64,000 nt of DNA from positions 36,728,375-36,792,374 of the forward strand of contig JAFMSR010000018.1 in NCBI GenBank assembly GCA_022818135.1, given 5' to 3'. Source of the DNA: Saxidomus purpurata (taxonomy: Eukaryota; Mollusca; Bivalvia; Venerida; Veneridae). The translations under genes were made by a program, and so were the position numbers. The notes under the pieces were generated by a model. That model worked only from the letters and a program-made list of their open reading frames with translations. It was not told the DNA's origin and searched no databases. The first letter of the stretch is position 1; each line of letters opens with the position of its first letter. Below are positions 48,678 through 59,716 of this stretch, piece by piece.

Positions 48678-49697
48678 ACCAGGTTTTCCGAAGGAAAAAT
48701 CCTGGTTATTAGATTGAGGTATGTCGGCGGGCGGGCGGGCGGGTGGGCGGGCGTAAACAATTTCTTCTGTGCGCAACTCCTCCTACATTTCTCAACGGAT
48801 TTCAACCAAACTTTCACAGAAGTATTGTCATGAAGTGCCCTGGCGCATATTGTCGGGGTTTTGTGATTCGGTCATTTTTGACAGAATTATGGCCCTTTGT
48901 TTTTTTTCACATGTAATTCTTCTGTGCGCAACTCCTCCTACATTTCTCAACGGATTTCAACCAAACTTTCACAGAAGTATTGTCATGAAGTGCCCTGGCG
49001 CATATATTCCGGGTTTTGTGATTTGGTCATTTTTGACAGAATTATGGCCCTTTGTTTTTTTTCACATGTAATTCTTCTGTGCGCAACTCCTTCTACACTT
49101 CTCAAGGGATTTCAACCAAACTTTCACAGAATTATTGTCACCAAGTGCCCTGGCGCATATTGTCGGGGTTTTGTGATTTGATCATTTTTGACGGAATTAT
49201 GGGCCTTTGTTTTTTTCCACATAATGTAATATATATAGAGAAATACTCTTCTGTGTGCAACTCCTACATTTCTCAAGGTATTTCAACCAAACTTTCACAG
49301 AACTATAATTGTTAACTAAAGAATATTGAATATATAATGTTCTGCCCCTGGTCATCCGTCCGTTAGCAATTTTGTGTCTCCTTATTTAAGTATATATAAA
49401 GGAGAATACGTTATAAAAGGGAGAATACTCTGTTATTACTGTCTATTTTTAGAATAGATTACCAGTCCTGTATACTTTGGAGTATTCTGTTACAGTAAGA
49501 TGACAAAATTTCTCATGAGACCAGCGGTTCAAACCCCACACAGAGCAAGTTTTTTTTTTTTTTTTTTTTTTTTTTCTTTTTTTTTTTTTAAAATAATTTT
49601 TGCCTGAATTATGGCCCTTTGCTTTTTTTCCACATATGTTATATATAGAAGAATACATTTGCGCTCGGCCAGCAGACTGGAAAATGAAAACCTGGTT
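48678..49697 (+). mobile_element. Pearl-like family 6 element
   Basis: It starts AACCAGGTTTTCCGAAGGAA and ends GGAAAATGAAAACCTGGTTT: AAACCAGG/CCTGGTTT make a subterminal inverted pair. A (GGGC)n tract (48725-48753) sits near the start. Units with CTTCTGTGCGCAACTCC begin at 48764, 48919, 49074 and a worn copy at 49248: 155-bp steps, then 174. Later sequence is interrupted by a SINE-like piece with a long T tract (49490-49600). Overlapping open frames are repeat by-products. Confidence 0.8.
49490..49600 (+). mobile_element. SINE-like insertion with poly(T) tract
   Basis: GCGGTTCAAACCCCACAC (box-B-like, near 49525) is followed by AGAGCAAG and about 40 T residues with one C. It fits the 3' half of a tRNA-derived SINE inside the family-6 element. 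Length of the T run may be an assembly estimate. Confidence 0.5.
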
Positions 49698-50320
49698 TTG
49701 TGACAATTTCCTGTCACTTGTTTAACTTGTTAAAACAGCCCTGGTCAATAATTGTTGATTCGAAGTCTAATGAATATTTTGTAATAACTTTTGTGTTGTC
49801 ATAGTAAAATGAAAAAAATTTACTGATTCAAATTGATCATGAGTTGATGTAATCGAAGATAATTTTATGACATGCACTTCTGTCCATAATACTTAAAAGA
49901 GAGGTGTGACACAATCAAAAGGTACATAGAAAAATGTACGGCTGAATTTAGTGGTCAATATAAGTCAGTATTTTCTATTTGGTCTTAACCACTCTAATGT
50001 GGTTAGTTGAAGGTCTTTGACGCTAGTATTGATAATTCTCATACTAGAATAAATAAGGTCAACTGACACAATAACAAGACCAACTTGTGTCTATGGTGGG
50101 TTGGTTGGTATTGGTTTACCACCTTTTTAAGAAAACCCAATTGACATGACGCCAATGGTGCTATAAACCCACCCTTTGTTGATGTCAGATTATTTATAAC
50201 AAAAGAATCCATTCAAACCTTTTCCATGTGCATTTATTTGTCGTAGGTAAAGTCGAATTTTGATAGGTAATGAAGTCACTTGATTGACACCTGGCGTCTG
50301 GTCAATTTCACAGTGTGGTC
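49698..50320. other. SDHAF4 upstream region
   Basis: No exon was recognised. It may hold a 5' exon or the promoter of SDHAF4. Confidence 0.4.
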
Positions 50321-50656
50321 ATGTCTCCTGTTTCTATTGCAGTATTAACATGTCAGACGTTAGCCAGACAGTCAACACAGCGCCCAGTGGTAGGTGTCTT
50401 GAGTAGATACCATTCTTCGGACTCAGAAGGAACACAGAAACCAAAACGGAAAAAGGGGAAAACACCTGCGGGTCGTTTCGATGATAAATGGGAGCATGAC
50501 ACTGATGAATCTGTAGAACCATTCACTGAGCAAGAACCATTGGAGCGATTTCCAGATGATAAAAATCCAGTGACTGGAGAAATCGGTGGACCTCGTGGAC
50601 CGGAACCAACAAGATATGGTGACTGGGAGAGAAAAGGCAGAGTAACAGATTTCTAG
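50321..50656 (+). CDS. SDHAF4: Succinate dehydrogenase assembly factor 4, mitochondrial
   Basis: Matrix chaperone of the DUF1674/Sdh8 family. It binds flavinylated SDHA, limits its auto-oxidation before complex II forms, and helps the SDHA-SDHB dimer assemble. The frame gives 111 aa (human about 108). The C-terminal block is nearly invariant: [15 protein letters not shown], then [18 protein letters not shown] and a terminal DF. The N-terminal third (residues 1-33) is rich in S, T, R, V and L and nearly lacks acids, as expected of a mitochondrial presequence; a KPKRKKGK stretch follows. The ATG at 50321 is the first in frame. However, TCTCCTGTTTCTATTGCAG at 50324-50342 looks like a 3' splice site, so coding could instead begin at 50343, joined to an unseen upstream exon. 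The gene's identity is not affected. Confidence 0.92.
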   Translation: MSPVSIAVLTCQTLARQSTQRPVVGVLSRYHSSDSEGTQKPKRKKGKTPAGRFDDKWEHDTDESVEPFTEQEPLERFPDDKNPVTGEIGGPRGPEPTRYGDWERKGRVTDF

Positions 50657-51152
50657 TCTACCACTGGACCTATAATGTGTATATAGGTCCGTTGTCTACT
50701 TTATACTAGATTTGAATCATCTTTCAACAGAAACTTTTTGGTTTAGTAAATACATGTAAGGAAGTATATGCATACATGCTGTGACGTGCACATGTGTTTA
50801 ACAATTACTTTTCACAAGCATTTCAAAAATATATAACCATAGGACCTACATGTTCTATTCTGATGTGTGTATTGTCAGTGTGTTTCATTGGATGAAACTG
50901 TCTACAATTCATTGTGTGTTTATTTATTTGATATTATGATTTAACTACAGACCCGAGTCATGGTCAGTGATATTTGAACATACTAGTAATAATAGAAGCT
51001 TTAACTGATAATGATAGATGTTATTGGAGGCATTTACATGTGGTTTTTGCAGTACAGTCTTTGTGTAGCTTGCCTATTTTGATTTTGTACTGGAAATGTG
51101 AAGTTGGAGGATGCTGTGTTTTTGCCTCGTATTAATTTAAGACTCCAATAAA
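50657..51152 (+). other. SDHAF4 3' UTR (probable)
   Basis: Stop-rich AT sequence running from the SDHAF4 stop to an AATAAA at 51147. No other feature. Confidence 0.55.
51147..51152 (+). terminator. Poly(A) signal of SDHAF4
   Basis: CCAATAAAAACAG about 490 nt after the stop codon, the first canonical hexamer downstream. Confidence 0.6.
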
Positions 51153-51423
51153 AACAGAACAAATAATTGAGCTTTTGAATGTCTTCTTCAGAACACAAAT
51201 CAGTGATAATCATGGAGTTCAGAATGGTACTTAAATAAATGTTGGGTTCTGTGTTACAACATATCTCAAATAGTTTAATATTATATCAATACAACCTTTC
51301 AAGTTATTGATCAGAAACCACCATTTGCTCAGATGGACAGGAGTAACACATTCTTCCCTTCCACCATTTTTCGAATGTTGGGTCATAAAAAGATCAGATT
51401 ATAAAAAGTGTGATAGACATATT

Positions 51424-51793
51424 TTTTTATGCCCCCAAATGGGCATATTAAATTACACAGTCTGTCTGTCCGTGTGTCCAGCATTCCATTTTTTGTGTGT
51501 CCAGGCTGTAACACTGTCATGCATGAAGGGATTCTCAAATCACGTACAAGACCTATGACCGTTCTTTAAAGGTCAAGGTCACAGTTAAGAGCTTAAAGGT
51601 AATGGAATCCTGTATACACGCACACATTTGTGTCTGGACTGTAACTTTGTCATGCATTGAAAGATTTTAAAATAACTTAGCACAAATGTTTAGCACATCA
51701 AGATGTGTCGCGTGCAAAACCCAAGACCCTACCTCAAAGGTCAATATCAATAAAGGTCATAGAATACTGTATACATGGTAAGATTTAAAAACT
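51424..51793 (-). mobile_element. Family 1 element, 3' part, split by insertion
   Basis: On the plus strand it begins TTTTTTATGCCCCCAAATGG (the family-1 tail in reverse). A CTGTCTGTCCGTG microsatellite and about two diverged units with AAAGGTCAAGGTCACAG and GTCATGCATTGAAAGATTTT follow. The unit breaks off at 51793 where the family-2 head begins; matching sequence resumes at 52669. Confidence 0.75.
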
Positions 51794-52668
51794 ACAAGAG
51801 CCATGTTACACATGGTTAATCCCCCCGCCGGGAAGAAGTTACCTGAAGGTTGTACTTTCGTACATTTTACTTGGTGAGAGGAAATCCTTAAAAAGCCGTA
51901 TAGTTATGGTCATGCTGAGTACAGTTTTCAAGTAAGTGGAAAAAGAATAAGGCAATGAAGAGAAGGTTTGCAAAATTATATTAATGTTCATTATCAGTAT
52001 AGGTATGATATTTTTCTATTTGACTAAAAGTAGGCAAGGTAGAGTTATTGTTCTTGCACACTGCACTTCCTACCAATGTGCTATGTCAGTGTATTAAGTT
52101 TGAAGAAAATCCCTCGAGTACTTTTGGAGTTATGCTCTGGAATTTTTTTTTCAAGTAAATCTGATAAAGGGGAATAACTCTTAAAGTAGGCAAGGTAGAG
52201 TTATTGTCCTTACACACTACTTCCTACCAATGTGCTATGTCAGTGTTTTAAGTTTGAAGAAAATCCCTCAAGTACTTTTGGAGTAATGCTCCGGAATTTT
52301 TTTTCAAGTAAATCTGATAAAGGGGAATAACTCTAAAAGTAGGCAAGGTAGAGTTATTGTTCTTGCACACTGCACTTCCTACCAATGTGCTATGTCAGTG
52401 TATTAAGTTTGAAGAAAATCCCTCAAGTACTTTTGGAGTTATGCTTCGGACAAAGTTTTTCAAGTAAACCTGATAAAGGGGAATAACTCTAAAAGTAGGT
52501 ACACTAGAGTTATTGTTCTTACACAGTGCACTTCCTCCCAATGTGCTCTGTCAGTGTATGAAGTTTGAAGAAAATCGCTCAAGTACTTTTGGAGTTATGC
52601 TCTGGACAAAATTGGGACGGACGGACGGAGACCATTCTAATATCCACTTCGCCTTCGGCGGGGGGATA
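51794..52668 (+). mobile_element. Pearl-like family 2 element, complete, nested
   Basis: Head ACAAGAGCCATGTTACACAT with a stem CCATGTtacACATGG, then CCCCCCGCCGGGAAG. Units with AGGCAAGGTAGAGTTATTG-type starts lie at 52032, 52188, 52341 and 52497 (steps of 156, 153, 156). A GGACGGACGGACGG microsatellite follows, then the tail CTTCGCCTTCGGCGGGGGGA with its own hairpin (CGCCttCGGCG). It sits inside a family-1 element. Confidence 0.85.
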
Positions 52669-53135
52669 AACAAGGCACATGGAGATGAGGCGTCACACGC
52701 AAGTCCCACGTTATTACCTTGAAGGTAAAGGTCACACTTAGAGGTTGTAGAAACCTGTATATATGCACATGTCTATGTCCAGATTGTAACTGTTATACAT
52801 AGAAGGATTTTAAAATGAATTGAAAGAAAATGTTCAGCACATGGAGATATAATATTATGTGCAAGTACCGGATCTACAACTTCAAGGTCAAATTTTAGTT
52901 TACAACGTTCGCAGATTGAGCATTCAAAAAACCTTTCGCCTCTTAAAACTTTTTCAAATTGAATGATCAACACTTTTATCATTTTCACTATATAAGCAGT
53001 ATTTTGAGCTCCACTGGGCGCCGCCATTATTGAGCTTTGCCCGACGTACTGTACATGTAGCATGCCAGTACGACATGGAACCAGACTACAAAGTGTTGTG
53101 CTCAAGTACCGGGTCCACAACTTCAAGGTCACAGA
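52669..53135 (-). mobile_element. Family 1 element, 5' part, split by insertion
   Basis: Resumes AACAAGGCACATGGAGATGA and runs through two diverged units with AAAGGTCACACTTAGAG and TATATATGCACATGTCT, all in reverse family-1 orientation. A phrase AAGTACCGG.TC.ACAACTTCAAGGTCA is repeated at about 52863 and 53103. The head is not recognisable. Confidence 0.6.
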
Positions 53136-53352
53136 CTGGAGCATGTCAAATGAATGAGACTATTTCATGCATTTCTGCCATATATCAACATTCAAAACAT
53201 GAAAACACAGTCTCTTTATTTGCGAAACTAAGTGAACTGGCAAGTTCCACATTGCAGTTATTGGGTCACTAGAAATTGCTTTTATGAATGAGAAGGGGAC
53301 ATTTTATTGGAAGTCTATTTAAAACAAATTACCCTTTGGGTGGGGCATTGTT

Positions 53353-53852
53353 NNNNNNNNNNNNNNNNNNNNNNNNNNNNNNNNNNNNNNNNNNNNNNNN
53401 NNNNNNNNNNNNNNNNNNNNNNNNNNNNNNNNNNNNNNNNNNNNNNNNNNNNNNNNNNNNNNNNNNNNNNNNNNNNNNNNNNNNNNNNNNNNNNNNNNNN
53501 NNNNNNNNNNNNNNNNNNNNNNNNNNNNNNNNNNNNNNNNNNNNNNNNNNNNNNNNNNNNNNNNNNNNNNNNNNNNNNNNNNNNNNNNNNNNNNNNNNNN
53601 NNNNNNNNNNNNNNNNNNNNNNNNNNNNNNNNNNNNNNNNNNNNNNNNNNNNNNNNNNNNNNNNNNNNNNNNNNNNNNNNNNNNNNNNNNNNNNNNNNNN
53701 NNNNNNNNNNNNNNNNNNNNNNNNNNNNNNNNNNNNNNNNNNNNNNNNNNNNNNNNNNNNNNNNNNNNNNNNNNNNNNNNNNNNNNNNNNNNNNNNNNNN
53801 NNNNNNNNNNNNNNNNNNNNNNNNNNNNNNNNNNNNNNNNNNNNNNNNNNNN
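53353..53852. other. Assembly gap (500 N)
   Basis: Exactly 500 N, a conventional placeholder, so the true length is unknown. Open frames predicted across it are meaningless. Confidence 0.99.
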
Positions 53853-54039
53853 AAACAATCAAGCAATTTTGGCAATTACCGGACAGTTTGAACGGATTAA
53901 TTTTACGTGTGACAATTAAATGTTAGCACTTCTTTTCATCACCAAAAACATCTTTGATTATTCTGCCCGTCGTTTGAGGTGCAAACAACTTTACAAGAAA
54001 CAAAATGCTCTGATTCAGCCAGCTTTAAAAATTTCAGTG

Positions 54040-54230
54040 GCCGTTGTTCGCATCACGGACCCGATGGCGGGAAGCTTTTTACTGGCCGCTGACCGCGGAC
54101 GGCAGGTGGCCGCTATTCCCGGCCCTTTTTAGAGCAAATTTGGACAGGGGGAATTCAGACTGGCCGTTGTCCGCAGGTGGCCGCTAGTAACAGGTGGCCG
54201 TTAGCACAAGTTTGACTGTATATCCAAACA
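54040..54230 (+). repeat. 'GGTGGCCG' dispersed repeat
   Basis: AGGTGGCCGCT, CAGGTGGCCG and TGGCCGTTGTCCGC recur several times within 150 bp and end GTGGCCGTTAGCACAAG, TTTGACTGTA. A related line is at 13571-13601. The block is more GC-rich than its surroundings. Family not identified. Confidence 0.55.
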
Positions 54231-54660
54231 CATTTTTTTTAAGCTTTATGTATTTTGTTGTAATATGACATACATATATCACAAATAAATCAAACTGAAA
54301 CAAAAACAATGAAAAGCAACACATGGTGGAAATGCCTTGAAACAGGCTAATTGTTCATGCTAAAAAAGACAAGACACCCCTAGATATCAATTGTTCACAA
54401 TACAGAATGAATTCATGTAAGTTATTTGGTCGAATTTATTGACTCTTAATTGTTGAGATCTGAGAAAGTATGCAGACATCCTTTAATACCAGTTTGTATA
54501 TCTATTTTAATTTTGATCCCATTTCAAATTTAAAAAAAAAAATGGCCAGGGGTGTTGTGTGTTAAATTCACCCAAGCTTGCATATTTTACACTGAACAGT
54601 TTTATCAAATTCAAATAACTGGTTTCGTATTTTATACTAAAACTTTAATGTACCCAGGTA

Positions 54661-54823
54661 CAGTAAAGTTCTGCTATAAAGACCGCCCTTGATATTAAGA
54701 CCAAACATTTAGGGAACCAAATGGTCCATTTTAGAGTAAAAGGGTCTTGATAAAAAGACTATTTTGATATTAAGACCACTTCATGCCAGTCCAAATGGTA
54801 GTCTTACTACCGGAACTTTACTG
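54661..54823. mobile_element. TA-flanked MITE (163 bp), pogo/Tigger-type ends
   Basis: The left end CAGTAAAGTTCTGCTATAAA and the right end CGGAACTTTACTG are inverted. TA lies immediately outside both (54659-54660 and 54824-54825). The CAGT start plus TA target fits the pogo/Tigger branch of Tc1/mariner. Internal phrases about 'TTAAGACCA' are typical of such MITEs. Confidence 0.75.
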
Positions 54824-56986
54824 TATTTCATTCATTTTTAACAGTTTTACAGTCTTCATAAATTCAACTGTTTCCAGTCAACTGCACACCAAAACTGATC
54901 AAGGTCTTCCCCTTATAACCCTACAATTCTTTTTTTAACTGATCCGGTTTCTAAAAAAAAAACGAAAATAACAGGCAGTTTGAAAATAAAATAAATAAAC
55001 AACAAATAAATAAACAGCAAAGTTCCAACAAGCACAATGTGCAATTAAATAAACACAAGATTTGTTTTCTGCCACCCTCATGCACTTTTTGTCAGCAATA
55101 CCACCGGTAAAAATATACAATACGCACAGAAAACTGTTTTCAGATCCACAAAGAAGCCTGGGAGCATTAGATGACTCTGGCTTTCAGGTGAAGTCAATGA
55201 AATCTCTGCAAGCCACCCACAACACATTAGCAATTTTCTCAAGTGTTCAGGTCAGCTTGAAGCAGCGGACTGTGAAAATATTTAGGAAAGGAACCTGGCT
55301 CTATACCCTGCCACAGCTATTCAATAACATCGTACTACTTCCATACCATTCATACATCACCACTAAACATACAAGATCCCTGAAAGCTCAACCATTTACT
55401 TACAAAAAATTTCACTTCCATTCCAGGCCAAACTTTTAATATAATTCACACATACCTTTTTATATACACCCCATTTAAATAACAATAATTAAAGAAATAT
55501 ACAGTTATAATCTAATATACCTAAGTTTATTTTGATAAATATTAAATACTGCAGATTTTTACACACAGAAACAACTCTAGAAAAACTTTCAAATTTGTCC
55601 ATATACAGCATGTGTACAATTTCAGTACCAATAGAATTTTTACCAATTTTCCAACTTTTAACTACAGTTCAAGTCACTCTTGAGTGCAAGTGCACTTAGG
55701 AGAAAATTCTGTACTGAAAAAGGAAAAACTGAAAGGTGACCATGAATAGGGTTTGAACCTTCAACCTTCAGCCGCAGTGACTGTCTTCTAGATGTTTAGG
55801 ACAACAGTTCTTATCTGTGAGAGGTAGCACATATAGCAAACAGTGTGCAGACAGGGGATTCTTTAGTGTAAAAATCTGCAATATTTCTGAGATTTTTCAA
55901 CACGTATATCTTTCTTCACATCAATAATCACTTTAACACAAACAACATCTAAGATAATATTAAATAATAAATCACTGCTAGGCCACTGTTTTGGTATCAT
56001 TTTAACCAACCCTTCCAGTGTGCACAGCAATGCTATAGTTTGAGTAATCATATTCCCAAACTTAAAACCTTTTAAGTACGGGTGTTATTTTTAGACCCTG
56101 GTATTTACTTCAGGGGTTGCTAGTAAAAGCTGCCAAAGATTTCTTCTAATTTTTCAATCTTTTATCATTCAAAACTTTGCAAGGTTGACGGTCAGAACTG
56201 TTTCTGTATATTATATCTTGAACTAGACTGTTAAAGAAATGTATAGATCCAGCGTAATACTGCATAGCAATCCAAAGAGATCTTTTATAAAACATTGTGT
56301 TATAAAAGTAAACACTTTTACTCGCAATCTTAAAGGTGTTGAACAGAGTTCAGTCAAATACAGAGGTCTTAGCAGTTTCACCCCCGAGGACAAATCCTAG
56401 GGTCGGTCAGGACTACCTGTGGTCAGTTGACAAACAAGAGCCAAGATGACTTTGTCAGCTTCATATGAAGTATGAGGAAGCAATAATGACCTTAACTTGG
56501 GAGTAAATTTCTTGAGTGCTTCCTTCAGGAAAGGTTAACATTATTGTCTTATATTAACTTTACACATGACATTTAAACATCAAGTACATTTATCTGTCAA
56601 ATGCATGAAATCATGTAGAAACAAACATTATGTTACATATAAATGTTTCTTGTGGTGAATCAGTCACAAAGGTACATATAATGTATGACATTCTGTTATA
56701 CATTCAGATTACATACAGGTATATAAATCACTTCATACATGGAGAAGAATGCTTTTCCTTGTAAATGACTTTCTTTGATAAGAAAATGAAGCAACCTAAG
56801 TTACTGATTCTACTACCTTTAGGAAACCACGCCCACTTCACACTTGGGCTATTCTAACATAATCATTTAAAGATGTTTTACTACAAACAATTGTTGACTA
56901 ATACCGTACATGACAAAATATGATGAGGCTGTACCTAGAGTTTCCGAATACAAGTACTAACAAAATGTACCATAATTATATACATA
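54824..56986. other. Intergenic or distal UTR, no gene recognised
   Basis: Contains a box-B-like word in reverse (GGGTTTGAACCTTCAACC near 55748) that may mark a worn SINE on the minus strand, and an ACAAGAGCCAAGATGAC pearl-like head relic near 56434. The 125-codon frame at 55062-55439 has no recognisable content. Confidence 0.4.
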
Positions 56987-57172
56987 CAGTAAACTCTGGA
57001 TATAACGAATCCGGATATAGCAAAATTTCGTATATAAGGAACAAATTTTCCCTGCCCGAGTATTTTTCTTTCTTTATTTTACAGGAACATGTTATATGGA
57101 TATAATAAACTCCAAGATATAAGGAACACATTTAAATGGTCCCAAGGATTTCGTTATAAACAGAGTTTACTG
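56987..57172. mobile_element. TA-flanked MITE (186 bp), pogo/Tigger-type ends
   Basis: The left end CAGTAAACTCTGGATATAAC and the right end GTTATAAACAGAGTTTACTG are inverted, flanked by TA (56985-56986 and 57173-57174). The interior has direct and inverted ATATAAGGAACA words. It is the same type as 54661-54823 but a different sequence. Confidence 0.8.
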
Positions 57173-58439
57173 TACATACATCCACAACTTAATGTATTGA
57201 AAAATAAAACAAAAATAACATCATGGCAACTATTTCATACATTGTATTTAAACCCCAATACACAACTGATAGAAACCTGATCATTTACCAAACAAGGGAG
57301 ATAACCTAAGTGACCTGTGTAAATGCCAATATATGATTTAATCATATGTTGTCTTTGTATACAACTGAACTTGAAGTAAAGGCCAGCACAATGAAGCAAC
57401 AACCTGGTTTACACAGCTACATGTACATGTACATGTATTACCAACACATATGTACTTACATTGTACGTATATGTACATGTAGCCAAACTGGCCATTTTCA
57501 TATTAAATATGTACCTGTATAAAATAACCACCTACTTCAAGTGGACAGTTTTGATTGGTCAGTTCTTGGATGGCTGTAATACAAGTCAGGTTTGACTGTA
57601 GTATAACAGCGAGGGCATTTTTAGACTTTACCCTTTTTAAAGCCATTATTAAGGACAGCATTGTTTCCAGTGTTCTTTATACTTTATGTATCCAGTGATA
57701 ATAGCCGACACTATTAGGTCACAAACTAGTCAAAAGTTACTTAAAATTAATTCTGTCAACAAGGTCATTATATCTATGACCAAAAAGGCAAAGACAAGCT
57801 AGATTTTAGGAAATTAGTTCAAACTGCTTCATTTAGAAAGCATGTACATGTATCGGGATCAAAGTCATAACTGTATAGAGTTGCTAAACAAACCTATCTT
57901 GTCTTACCGACACACATTTCACCATTCAGTTGTTGTTTTTTCCTAGAGTTAACTGACCTTACATAACAGTCATAATGCTGGCAAATAGGTCTTTGTTCTC
58001 TACACGCATTACCTGATACTTTACATCACTATTAACTGTTTTTAAATCACAAGTGTTTCTTTTGCAAGGAAGGATGACAAAAGTACATCAACAGTAAGGC
58101 TGATGAACATGCCACGCCTATACTTCTATCCTGCTTTATGAATCCAACTTCCTCATTTATAAAGGAAATAAGAAATTTATATTACTTCCAGACAATAATT
58201 ATGGATATGAAAAAAACAAATTAGAAATCCATTGTAATTGATAACTTTGAAACTCAGCGGTAAAAAAAATCCTTAAAACTTCAAAATTCTTGAAAGACTC
58301 GACAGTAATTTTGTTTCCATATCACTACAGTTCTCTTATCTAAATTAAAAGACTATTTCATAATATTCTTTTTCAACTGTAAATTCAATGTCTGTAGCTT
58401 TTCAAACATTTTAAGAGCACATCTGAGGCCTAAAAAAAA
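57173..58439. other. Intergenic or distal UTR, no gene recognised
   Basis: Holds (ACATGT)n palindromic words near 57417-57440. No exon seen. Confidence 0.4.
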
Positions 58440-58733
58440 TGTCTGTTTCCTGTAACATGCTGAAAAAAGATGGATTGGTAGGTAGGGATTTTAAACAATT
58501 TTTTTTAAATGTTAACTTGTAATTTGGTGAGTATCAATAACAGTTTTCAGCTATTACTAAGTCTTTGATGTAATAGTTATGGGAAAAATCAATAAATAAA
58601 TGTTTTTGAACACAGACAACATCAAATTCCATGAAAATAGAAACTTTCGTCAAGCTAATCTGTTTTCAGGGTCATAAAATAGTTTGGGTCAGGTATAAAA
58701 AAGCAGGGTCAGTAGGGTTACAGGAAACAGACA
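58440..58733. mobile_element. MITE (294 bp) downstream of UBE2R
   Basis: The left end TGTCTGTTTCCTGTAAC and the right end GTTACAGGAAACAGACA are exact 17-bp inverses, extended by AAAA/TTTT. It starts about 380 bp past the UBE2R stop (minus strand), so it may lie in the 3' UTR; a minus-strand AATAAA (58735-58740) sits at its edge. Confidence 0.75.
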
Positions 58734-59113
58734 TTTTATTTACTGCAAGCCTGATTCAAAAATTATTATATCCTCTAAATTAAATTCCTTCTTCACTGAT
58801 CATTGTGCTTTAAAAGCTACATGTAACTGTGAGGGATGTAAAGATTTCCAAAATGGATACCACACTTGCTTGTTTCCCTGGTTACTTCTCAACAGATTCA
58901 CTAGCTGAATCATCAGAATTTAACAACATGATAAGCTGATGGATGTACGTCATCCTTTTTGGCTGAAAACTATGACCGGGCAATATCAGGTCAACACATT
59001 CAGCACATAAAAGCATCGCAATTTCCAATTTCATTTTTGCTTTTAAATCCAATTTTACACACTATGAGAATGATTTTTATAGCAGAAAAATACAATGGAA
59101 TAAGGAATCACAA

Positions 59114-59716
59114 TCAGGATTCCTCATTCCCAGAGTCTTCATCGTCATCGTAATACATATCATCGTCATCATCATCATCGTCAGCATAATCGTCATCATA
59201 AAAATCAACGTCATTTATAGGTTCAGATTTGGGTCCAGTAGTAACACAATATTCTTGCAATGTTAGTGGAACTTTAACTCCATCTTTGTCTGCATCTTCT
59301 TTTGTTCCAAGCACCTGTTTTCTGTGAAAAGACAACAAAGAACACACTCATCAAAATACGGTTACCTTAAACAGTTGCAGCAACATTGCTTTGTTATAAA
59401 TCCATGCTACATTGCTTTCCTTTCAATAGATTCCTACTGTCTCCTTTCAGTTTTTAAAAACACAAATTTAACTTCATGATCTACCAGCTTCTAATTGTGT
59501 ACATGCATGCTTCAATTTTCACAGGGTTGCCTGTGCTAAGTTTATATTTCATCAAAGAACTAAGTTAGAGGTAAGACAAACCGTATGATGGTTTCGTATT
59601 CCTTATCTTTGCCTCTGGAATCCTTCCATTTTCTGTACATGACTGAGGCATCTACATTGGCGGGTGAGAATGTGTTTGGCTCATTTAGTAGAGAGATGAT
59701 ACTGAGCAATATTGTT
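59114..59716 (-). CDS. UBE2R: Ubiquitin-conjugating enzyme E2 R (CDC34-type), 3' part
   Basis: E2 enzyme that builds Lys48 ubiquitin chains with cullin-RING (SCF) ligases. Two coding exons are in view: 59716-59582 (135 nt) and 59321-59114 (208 nt), joined in phase across a 260-nt intron (CG|GTTTGT donor, TTTTCACAG acceptor). The first encodes [20 protein letters not shown], then [12 protein letters not shown]...YETIIR, the distal UBC fold. The second encodes [21 protein letters not shown] and a long Asp/Tyr-rich acidic tail ending DSGNEES, as in vertebrate CDC34 and UBE2R2. In that family the tail binds a basic groove on the cullin. The catalytic cysteine and acidic loop are upstream, outside the window. 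One residue-splitting arginine codon bridges each junction. The 3' splice site of the first exon lies inside a 60-bp minisatellite. Confidence 0.95.

Noticed and set aside
48769..49315. Overlapping 87-100 codon frames in the family-6 array
   Set aside because: Translation of 155-bp repeat units in successive frames; a by-product of the array.
49449..49706. Lysine-rich minus-strand frame
   Set aside because: Translation of a poly(T) tract.
53288..53926. Frames of 177-212 codons across 53.3-53.9 kb
   Set aside because: They consist almost wholly of the 500-N gap.
55062..55439. 125-codon plus-strand frame
   Set aside because: No recognisable domain, low-complexity composition typical of UTR-like sequence and no splice or start evidence.
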